Part shown: positions 6,207 through 10,692 of the stretch, piece after piece
Layout: every line of letters starts with the position of its first letter
How positions within the stretch are numbered: the first letter of the stretch is position 1
Assembly (NCBI GenBank): GCA_016550425.1
Contig: JABXGS010000264.1
Location: 1 to 10,692, forward strand
DNA length: 10,692 nucleotides
Reading direction: 5' to 3'
DNA from: an archaeon
Lineage (GTDB): Archaea > Asgardarchaeota > Hermodarchaeia > Hermodarchaeales > Hermodarchaeaceae
Position numbers and translations under genes: made by a program
Notes under the pieces: model-generated
What the model saw: the letters and a program-made list of their open reading frames with translations, nothing else
Told to the model about the DNA's origin: nothing
The model's database searches: none

Positions 6207-6299
6207 ATGTCTGAAAGGGCGCCAATTATTTAGGTGTTGAAAGGAAGACTGAAAAATCCAAGAGGCTGTCCTGCTCTTTTTTGGTCTTGTGGCGAATGG

Positions 6300-6307
6300 C
6301 TTAAAAC
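6300..6307 (+). promoter_or_regulatory. weak TATA-like box for the winged-helix gene
   Basis: CTTAAAAC lies 34 bases before the chosen GTG. The same CTTAAAA core is found before the aminotransferase gene. A start near 6328 would put the transcript end at the GGAGG ribosome binding site itself. Confidence 0.3.
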
Positions 6308-6340
6308 CTACCGTTGACAAAAAATTCTGGAGGCTTTGCT

Positions 6341-6685
6341 GTGGACTCAGAAGGTAAATCATCATCAGCAAAGAGCCAGAAACTCACTCGCCTTCAGAAA
6401 ATGGCTGAAGAAGATCCAGTGAAACGAGAGCTGTTACGCTGTCTTAGCGACGGATTATGGCACACAACTTCCGAACTGGCTCGCTTTGCGAAAAAAGCCA
6501 ATCCTGTGGTGGGCCTTGTCACTGTGGGCACTATTTTGACTCGAATGCAAGATCAGCTTGGTGAGTATTTTCTTGAACAGATGGTCCAACAGGCGGCTGA
6601 AGGGGTGTCTTCTTGGCGGATTGGGGTAGAATGGCTGGATGTTGTAAAAGAACTTTTGAGACCACCAGCGTCTGCTTCTTCGTGA
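6341..6685 (+). CDS. small putative winged-helix DNA-binding protein
   Basis: I do not recognise a named family. Residues 26-50 (DPVKRELLRCLSDGLWHTTSELARFA) have the look of the first two helices of a winged helix-turn-helix: a helix, a glycine turn, and 'WHTTSELA', common where the second helix begins. Residues 56-72 (VVGLVTVGTILTRMQDQ) would be the recognition helix region, and 76-97 (EYFLEQMVQQ to SSWRIGVEW) could form the wing and a following strand. The start is a GTG with GGAGG at 6329-6333, 7 bases before it; an upstream TTG at 6314 would read through that site. It is divergent from uppP across 185 bases, so it could regulate that operon or itself. A protein-protein winged helix is also possible. 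Confidence 0.72.
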   Translation: MDSEGKSSSAKSQKLTRLQKMAEEDPVKRELLRCLSDGLWHTTSELARFAKKANPVVGLVTVGTILTRMQDQLGEYFLEQMVQQAAEGVSSWRIGVEWLDVVKELLRPPASASS

Positions 6686-6697
6686 ATCTAAAGTGTG

Positions 6698-6704
6698 TTT
6701 TTTT
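6698..6704 (+). terminator. T-run terminator after the winged-helix gene
   Basis: Seven T residues lie 13 bases after the TGA stop, and a second run of six is at 6727-6732. Runs of T on the coding strand are the usual archaeal termination signal without need of a hairpin. Confidence 0.5.
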
Positions 6705-6760
6705 AATGATGGTCGCTATAGAGCCGTTTTTTGATTGAAATAATTGGATTTAATACTGTA

Positions 6761-6768
6761 TTTATAAG
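6761..6768 (+). promoter_or_regulatory. TATA-like box for the histone gene
   Basis: TTTATAAG is a near-consensus archaeal TATA element, 78 bases before the histone ATG. It predicts a start near 6790 and a leader of about 55 bases that would include the hairpin. A second AT-rich candidate at 6791-6800 would place the start inside the hairpin. Confidence 0.45.
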
Positions 6769-6814
6769 TAAAGAGGTTTTAATCGGTGTAAAATTTAAGT
6801 AGGGGCAGTAAGAA

Positions 6815-6836
6815 CGGTTATTTTAACAAATAACCG
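6815..6836 (+). promoter_or_regulatory. 9-base-pair perfect hairpin before the histone ribosome binding site
   Basis: CGGTTATTT and AAATAACCG are perfect inverted arms around a TAAC loop. The right arm ends on the first G of the GGTGAT ribosome binding site at 6836-6841. As RNA it would form a stable stem just before the start codon; as DNA it is a 22-base operator-like dyad. Either could control histone dosage. Confidence 0.6.
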
Positions 6837-6845
6837 GTGATTCTT

Positions 6846-7085
6846 ATGCCCCGAGAAAAAACAACTCGAATAATTCCCCTTGCACCCGTTGATAGGCTGA
6901 TTCGAAAAGCTGGGGCTGAACGCGTAAGCGAACATGCAGCCACAGAACTTGGTGAAGTCGTCGAGGAACTTGGAATTGAAATCGCCACCATCGCTAAAGA
7001 ACTCTCAGAATTTGCGGGACGAAAAACAGTTACACGAAAAGACGTCAAACTCGCATATAAGCAATGGAAGAAGACGCGGCGCTGA
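6846..7085 (+). CDS. archaeal histone (HMf-like histone fold)
   Basis: A single histone fold that dimerises and wraps DNA. Residues 11-79 align with the known HMf proteins: PLAPVDRLIRKAGAERVS (helix 1 and the AGAERVS loop), a long central helix (about 32-56), then AGRKTVTRKDVKLAYKQWKK with the Arg-Thr pair (R59, T61) of the second DNA-binding loop. At 79 residues it is about ten longer than HMf, through a basic N-terminal extension (MPREKTTRII) and a basic end (KKTRR). The extension is too short to be a eukaryote-like tail but could touch DNA. The ATG at 6846 follows GGTGAT by 4 bases; a GTG at 6837 is part of that site. The gene appears to be transcribed alone, ending at a T run right after the stop. 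Confidence 0.96.
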   Translation: MPREKTTRIIPLAPVDRLIRKAGAERVSEHAATELGEVVEELGIEIATIAKELSEFAGRKTVTRKDVKLAYKQWKKTRR

Positions 7086-7091
7086 TTTTTT
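7086..7091 (+). terminator. T-run terminator after the histone gene
   Basis: Six T residues follow the TGA stop without a gap, then CTT. This is a plausible archaeal termination signal for a single-gene histone transcript. Confidence 0.45.
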
Positions 7092-7117
7092 CTTACTGAC
7101 AACGAACAATCTTAAGG

Positions 7118-7125
7118 CTTAAAAT
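7118..7125 (+). promoter_or_regulatory. TATA-like box for the aminotransferase gene
   Basis: CTTAAAAT lies 53 bases before the aminotransferase ATG, predicting a start near 7146 and a leader of about 30 bases with AGGTGAT at 7167-7173 as ribosome binding site. Confidence 0.4.
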
Positions 7126-7127
7126 GG

Positions 7128-7139
7128 GTGCAAATGCAC
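7128..7139. promoter_or_regulatory. 12-base inverted repeat behind TATA box (putative operator)
   Basis: GTGCA and TGCAC arms flank AA. The site begins two bases after the TATA-like box and ends before the expected start, a position where a bound dimer would block initiation. The regulator is unknown. Confidence 0.4.
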
Positions 7140-7177
7140 AATCCTAGTTAGTGCTACCTTTTTCGTAGGTGATACTA

Positions 7178-8395
7178 ATGCCCACCAACTCCTTCCGGAA
7201 TAATCTCATCACCAATCGGACGAAAACCATTCACTATGCAATCCGTGATGTCGTTGTAACTGCTAAGCAGCTCGAAACGACGGGAAAGCAGATTACATAT
7301 CTTAATATTGGCGATCCGATTGTCTACGATTTTGAAACTCCCTCCTTTATGATTGATGCATTTTGTGCTGCTGCGAAAGAAGGACATAATGGTTATTCGG
7401 CTTCTGCAGGAATTCCTGAATTTCGCAAAGCCGTCGTTGAAAAAGAAAAACGTGTCAACCAAGTATCCGTGGACTCCTCAGATGTAATTGCGACCGCTGG
7501 GATTTCAGAAGGAATACAAATGATGATGGCGGCGCTTGTTCATCCTGGGTCCGAGGTCTTGGTGCCTGGACCAACGTATCCGCCTTATCTAGCTTTTGTC
7601 CGCTTCTTTGAGGGAGTCGCTCATACCTATCGTTGCCTCGAAGAAGAAGGCTGGCAACCAGATCTTGATGATATTCGCGCAAAGATTACTGAGAAAACCG
7701 CTGCAATTGTTTTGATTAATCCTAATAACCCAACCGGGTCGGTCTACGATGAAAAGACGGTTAAGAATTTTGTCGACCTTGCGGGCGAGTTTGGCCTTCC
7801 CCTAATCTCTGATGAAGTCTATGATCGTCTTGTGTATGACCGAACCCCCAAAAGCACAGCCGCCATAGCTAACGATGTTCCTATCATTGGGTTCAATGGA
7901 CTATCCAAAGTTTATCTTGTCCCTGGTTGGCGCATAGGATATATGTACTTTCATCACCCAAACCAGGAGCTGGAATCGTTGAAAGAACATATCCTAAAAC
8001 AGGCACGTATACGAATTTGTACGAACGCTCCTGCTCAGTACGCTGCTGCCGCTGCTCTCCGTGAAAGTGACGAATATCTTAAACCGGTCCTCACACGGCT
8101 ACGTCAACGGCGCGATCTTGTATTCAATCGATTAAATGAAATCGAGGGCATTTCAACTTCGAAACCTGAAGGCGCTTTTTACATATTTCCAAAAATTGAA
8201 TTGGGCACTAGGTGGTCATCGGATGAAGCCTTTGTCATGGACTTACTCCATAAAACTGGTATTCTAGTGGTCCATGGATCTGGTTTCGACCCCAAGTATG
8301 GGGCAGGTCATTTCCGTCTTGTTTTCCTTGCTCCACCATCAACTCTGAACTCAGCTTTGGATGCTATTGGAGCTTATCTAGAACAAAAATCCTAA
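7178..8395 (+). CDS. PLP-dependent aminotransferase, alanine-transaminase-like (class I)
   Basis: A fold-type I PLP enzyme of 405 residues, the usual length for the class. It moves an amino group between an amino acid and a 2-oxo acid. Visible signatures: LNIGDPIVYDFETP (42-55) near the substrate, GYSASAGIPEFRKAV (72-86), ATAGISEGIQ for the phosphate-binding turn (105-114), NPNNPTG (181-187) holding the PLP ring, SDEVYDRLVY (211-220) with Asp212 and Tyr215, and the Schiff-base Lys244 in GLSKVYLVPGWRIGYM. Arg380 in GHFRLVFL should bind the substrate carboxylate. The LNIGDP...FETP start and overall layout resemble E. coli AlaA, so pyruvate/alanine is my best guess, but aspartate or aromatic substrates cannot be excluded. 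The ATG at 7178 follows AGGTGAT; a GTG at 7169 is part of that site. Its stop overlaps the stop of the convergent next gene. Confidence 0.94.
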   Translation: MPTNSFRNNLITNRTKTIHYAIRDVVVTAKQLETTGKQITYLNIGDPIVYDFETPSFMIDAFCAAAKEGHNGYSASAGIPEFRKAVVEKEKRVNQVSVDSSDVIATAGISEGIQMMMAALVHPGSEVLVPGPTYPPYLAFVRFFEGVAHTYRCLEEEGWQPDLDDIRAKITEKTAAIVLINPNNPTGSVYDEKTVKNFVDLAGEFGLPLISDEVYDRLVYDRTPKSTAAIANDVPIIGFNGLSKVYLVPGWRIGYMYFHHPNQELESLKEHILKQARIRICTNAPAQYAAAAALRESDEYLKPVLTRLRQRRDLVFNRLNEIEGISTSKPEGAFYIFPKIELGTRWSSDEAFVMDLLHKTGILVVHGSGFDPKYGAGHFRLVFLAPPSTLNSALDAIGAYLEQKS

Positions 8396-8718
8396 TCAAA
8401 GCTTGAAGGGTCGGTGGGGGGTTGGGAACTCATATCTGACTCAGGCGGTCTAGATATATTGAGTCGCGCTTCCTGTACCATACGCCCAATGGTACCAAAC
8501 ATTCGCTCAGGGCTAAACATTGGCATGGAGACGTTATTTTGGATGGCGTTAAAAATCTCGTTATGATTGAGGTCGGTTGTTAAGGGTGTTGTACTAATTT
8601 CCGTGGGACCACGGAATACTTTAACAGCCCATCGGTCACCCATTCGTCCGAGCTCAACGAGGTATGAAGTCATTGGCAGAATGTATTTTTGTGTGATGGG
8701 GTGGTATTCTTGTGACAC
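8392..8718 (-). CDS. small protein of unknown function, 108 residues
   Basis: I do not recognise the family. The first half reads as strands and turns (SYLVELGRMGDRWAVKVFRG, 18-37; EISTTPL, 40-46), then comes a helix (NHNEIFNAIQNNV, 51-63) and a second one (SPERMFGTIGRMVQEARL, 69-86). The end is Pro/Ser/Asp-rich and probably disordered. No membrane helix or Cys is present. The GTG start at 8718 is chosen because GGAGG lies 9 bases before it; a nearby ATG at 8726 is in another frame and stops after 23 codons. Its TAG overlaps the TAA of the aminotransferase gene by two bases, and the two genes overlap by four. It has a TATA-like box and palindrome of its own, so it is probably regulated on its own. 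Confidence 0.68.
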   Translation of the reverse strand: MSQEYHPITQKYILPMTSYLVELGRMGDRWAVKVFRGPTEISTTPLTTDLNHNEIFNAIQNNVSMPMFSPERMFGTIGRMVQEARLNISRPPESDMSSQPPTDPSSFD

Positions 8719-8746
8719 GCTTCATCGCCTCCATCTACCGTAACCA

Positions 8747-8756
8747 CCGATATCGG
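8747..8756. promoter_or_regulatory. 10-base perfect palindrome behind TATA box (putative operator)
   Basis: CCGATATCGG is fully self-complementary and abuts the TATA-like box of the 108-residue gene on its downstream side. The position suits a repressor site; a chance palindrome cannot be excluded. Confidence 0.35.
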
Positions 8757-8764
8757 CTAAAAAG
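8757..8764 (-). promoter_or_regulatory. TATA-like box for the 108-residue gene
   Basis: CTTTTTAG on the minus strand, 39 bases before the GTG. The expected start is near 8736, just upstream of the GGAGG ribosome binding site. Confidence 0.35.
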
Positions 8765-8782
8765 GCTTTGTGACAACTGAAT

Positions 8783-10033
8783 TTAGGATTCATCGGTTGC
8801 AGCTTCACCAAGAATCGCTTTTACCTCATCAGGAAACTCGATTTCAATGTCCCCACGAAGAATTTTCGATAGTGCTTTTTCAAGCCGTGTTTGGAGCGTT
8901 TTCAATCGCGCTGACACTTTGTTAATTTGTTCCTGAATATGTTTAATTTCCGCTGCTACATCGCGTTTCTCCCATTTGGCACGTTCCAAAGATTTCTCCA
9001 ATTCCCGTCGCTCATCAACCGAGACGGAGGACTTTAGTTCAGTTTTCCGAGATTCAAGAGCTGAAAATCGTAGGCGGTACTCATCCAAATTGCCTTTCTC
9101 AACCACTTGTCCGCGACTATCAATTACCTTGCGATTCAGACGCGTTTTGAACTTAATCTTCTTTTTTTCAATTGCATCCACTAACGCGTTTAATCCCGCC
9201 TTCAACCGAGAAAGGTCTTCGGTATCTTTTTGAAAGGCGTGCCATGGATCCGCTGAATAGGCATCAGCGCCTTCCCCCGCTGTTGAAGAAATCATGACCG
9301 CTTGTCCCGCCACTTGGCTGAGTTTCTTGAAGGGTTTTTTGAGAAAATTCAGTTGATTGGTCACCAGCATCCGAATGCTGTCGATTTCGCGTCGGATCTC
9401 TTCAATTTCCACCAACCCCGAATCCATTCGAAATTGCTCAATTCCGTCTTGGTGCTTTTCAACCCGTCCTTCCACTTTTTCACGCTGCCTTTGAAGTTCC
9501 ACCAACTGCTCCGAGAGGTTCACTAACTGATGAGATCGGTCTTCTATCTCCTCGACCTCTTCACGGATTAGGTCCACTTGTTTCGGAAGCTTATCTTTTT
9601 CCCAGATTTTCTTAATTTTTTGATATCCTTGGTTAATGGTACGGAATTGGTAATCCAATTCCTTGATAATACGCTTATGCACCTTTGGTAGCCGGCGAAT
9701 ATACCGTTGCCCAGCTAAAGTCACATCGCGAAGATACCCTTCCAGATCCTGCAATAGTTCCTCCACTGAGGTAAATGTGATTTCTTCAGGAAACTCGATG
9801 GTGTCAAACAACACTTTCAAGCGATTCGCCAGCTTTGCAGCTGCACCTGGCACCGTCATTTCTCCATCAATGACCACTTCTTCGAGCAACTGTTCTGCCG
9901 ACTCCGTGCTAGCAACCAACGCCTCTTCAATCCGATCCATCTGTTTCTGAATATCCGCACGGTAATTGAAGAGCAAATCCTTTGTCTGCTCCATAAACCA
10001 ATCCGGTAATTCATACACATCAATCGATGACAC
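8783..10033 (-). CDS. large helical coiled-coil protein of unknown function, 416 residues
   Basis: I do not recognise a named family. The protein is almost wholly helical and highly charged. An N-terminal region (10-50) is followed by a less charged helical part (60-147, with TVPGAAAKLANRLKVLFD and GYLRDVTLAGQRYIRRL). A long coiled coil runs at 151-201, a Lys-rich stretch at 226-240, a flexible Gly/Ala/Ser linker at 241-265, and a second coiled coil at 325-392. An acidic tail ends the protein. There is no membrane helix or enzymatic motif. I chose the GTG at 10033 because GAGGA lies 7 bases before it and a TATA-like box at 10069-10077 predicts a start near 10048. An ATG at 10066 would add 11 residues holding the only two cysteines. 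It is divergent from the longin-GTPase gene, so a role with it is possible but unproven. Confidence 0.8.
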   Translation of the reverse strand: MSSIDVYELPDWFMEQTKDLLFNYRADIQKQMDRIEEALVASTESAEQLLEEVVIDGEMTVPGAAAKLANRLKVLFDTIEFPEEITFTSVEELLQDLEGYLRDVTLAGQRYIRRLPKVHKRIIKELDYQFRTINQGYQKIKKIWEKDKLPKQVDLIREEVEEIEDRSHQLVNLSEQLVELQRQREKVEGRVEKHQDGIEQFRMDSGLVEIEEIRREIDSIRMLVTNQLNFLKKPFKKLSQVAGQAVMISSTAGEGADAYSADPWHAFQKDTEDLSRLKAGLNALVDAIEKKKIKFKTRLNRKVIDSRGQVVEKGNLDEYRLRFSALESRKTELKSSVSVDERRELEKSLERAKWEKRDVAAEIKHIQEQINKVSARLKTLQTRLEKALSKILRGDIEIEFPDEVKAILGEAATDES

Positions 10034-10068
10034 GCCGTTGTCCTCGCAACACCTGAAAAGCCTCATGC

Positions 10069-10077
10069 ATTAAAAAA
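10069..10077 (-). promoter_or_regulatory. TATA-like box for the coiled-coil gene
   Basis: TTTTTTAAT on the minus strand. The predicted start near 10048 lies after the upstream ATG at 10066, which supports the internal GTG as the true start of the coiled-coil gene. Confidence 0.4.
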
Positions 10078-10129
10078 TTACCTCAAGAGAACCTAATCCC
10101 ACACCCCTCTTAGCAAGACGCGCCAAAAA

Positions 10130-10137
10130 GCTTATCA
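10130..10137 (+). promoter_or_regulatory. TATA-like box for the longin-GTPase gene
   Basis: GCTTATCA, preceded by CCAAAAA that would suit the TFB recognition element. The expected start is near 10158, giving a leader of about 25 bases. I see no good ribosome binding site before the GTG, only GGG close by. Confidence 0.35.
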
Positions 10138-10182
10138 GCGCCACTCCGATAAACAACAATGACGTAGCAAAACACCTGGGAT

Positions 10183-10692
10183 GTGCGGGCCATAATCCAC
10201 AACGCAATACTTTTTAGCATCAGCCCCCGCAAAGACGAAGTCGGCCTCCAAGCCAGCGTCATCTTTCGCAAACAATATTGGCGCGTCGACCTTCCCGACG
10301 AGCAAATCCGTGAATTCCTTCGCGCCTACAAAGAATTCATGAGTCACGTCCAATCCACCGACATCCCCTCCCTCCCCATCCACATCCAAGGCGCCAAATA
10401 CATCTTCAGCAACATCGAAGATCTTCTCCTCGTCTTCATCAGCCACATGCAAGACGAAGACAACCGCGTCGCCGAAAAAGTCAAAACCGCCCTCCGCATG
10501 ATCGTCGGTAAATACGGCACCGAACAAACCAAAGAAATCGGCAACAGCGACAACCCCCAACCCCTCGAAGACCTCATCGACAACTACATCATGAGCAAAC
10601 TCAAAGTCAGCCTCGTCGGCGAAGGCGGCGTCGGCAAAACCACCCTCCTCCGACTCCTCAAAGGCGGCGCCCCACCCACCGAATACGTCCCC
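10183..10692 (+). CDS. longin-like domain fused to a Ras/Arf-type small GTPase (partial)
   Basis: The first 170 residues of a two-part protein cut by the window edge. Residues 138-170 begin a small GTPase: strand KLKVSLVG, then the Walker A/P-loop GEGGVGKT (146-153) and the start of switch I. Residues 1-115 fit a longin-type order of strand-strand-helix-strands-helix: AIIHNAILFSI, LQASVIFRKQYW, helix DEQIREFLRAYKEFM, IPIHIQG-like and IEDLLLVFISHM strands, and helix RVAEKVKTALRMIV. Longin domains steer GTPases and SNAREs in eukaryotic membrane traffic, and longin and small-GTPase genes are known to be plentiful in Asgard archaea. The GTG at 10183 is the only start candidate after the in-frame TAG at 10165 that keeps the first strand. 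Codons end overwhelmingly in C, unlike neighbouring genes. The longin call rests on pattern only; a roadblock-like domain is the main alternative. Confidence 0.8.
   Translation, partial: MRAIIHNAILFSISPRKDEVGLQASVIFRKQYWRVDLPDEQIREFLRAYKEFMSHVQSTDIPSLPIHIQGAKYIFSNIEDLLLVFISHMQDEDNRVAEKVKTALRMIVGKYGTEQTKEIGNSDNPQPLEDLIDNYIMSKLKVSLVGEGGVGKTTLLRLLKGGAPPTEYVP

Noticed and set aside
6262..6292. Possible hairpin with T-run (CCAAGAG ... CTCTTTTTTGG) between uppP and the winged-helix gene
   Set aside because: The arms pair only with bulges, and the position between divergent genes does not call for a terminator.
7154..7168. CTAC ... GTAG hairpin before the aminotransferase ribosome binding site
   Set aside because: Only four base pairs with a seven-base loop; too weak to claim as a regulatory element.
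10135..10560. Long open frame on the minus strand (141 codons, rich in Asp, Gly, Phe, Val)
   Set aside because: It mirrors the strongly C-ending codons of the longin-GTPase gene on the plus strand; the translation is low-complexity and shows no domain.

Overview
The window looks archaeal and most probably comes from an Asgard archaeon. The archaeal signs are a histone-fold gene, an archaeal-type tRNA splicing endonuclease, AT-rich TATA-like elements 20-30 bases before likely transcript starts, and Shine-Dalgarno sites of the GGTGAT type. The Asgard placement rests mainly on the gene at the right edge, where a longin-like domain is joined to the start of a Ras/Arf-like small GTPase. This is inference from gene content, because no rRNA or phylogenetic marker was tested.

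Left part (1-1620): the last codons of a plus-strand gene meet a minus-strand operon that reads, in transcription order, a 51-residue one-helix membrane protein, a NapH-like polyferredoxin membrane protein, and a 74-residue Cys/His small protein. A 12-base palindrome lies against its likely TATA box. The operon probably belongs to membrane-linked redox chemistry.

Middle left (1713-3496): a zinc-ribbon/coiled-coil protein and an SPFH (stomatin/prohibitin) membrane protein are divergently transcribed from a 137-base gap. The SPFH gene lacks the usual NfeD partner in this window.

Centre (3592-6155), all on the minus strand: a small protein of unknown function, the tRNA splicing endonuclease EndA, a PhoU-like (DUF47-type) protein, and a UppP-type polyprenyl-diphosphate phosphatase. 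The last two form a likely operon linking lipid-carrier recycling with phosphate handling. Divergent from them (6341 onward) lies a small putative winged-helix protein.

Right centre (6846-8718): an archaeal histone with a strong hairpin just before its ribosome binding site, and an alanine-aminotransferase-like PLP enzyme with a palindrome behind its TATA-like box. The latter converges, with stop codons overlapping, on a small protein of unknown function.

Right end (8783-10692): a 416-residue helical coiled-coil protein is divergent from the longin-GTPase fusion, which runs off the window. The GTPase gene has extreme C-ending codon use unlike its neighbours. No CRISPR array, insertion sequence, tRNA or rRNA was seen.
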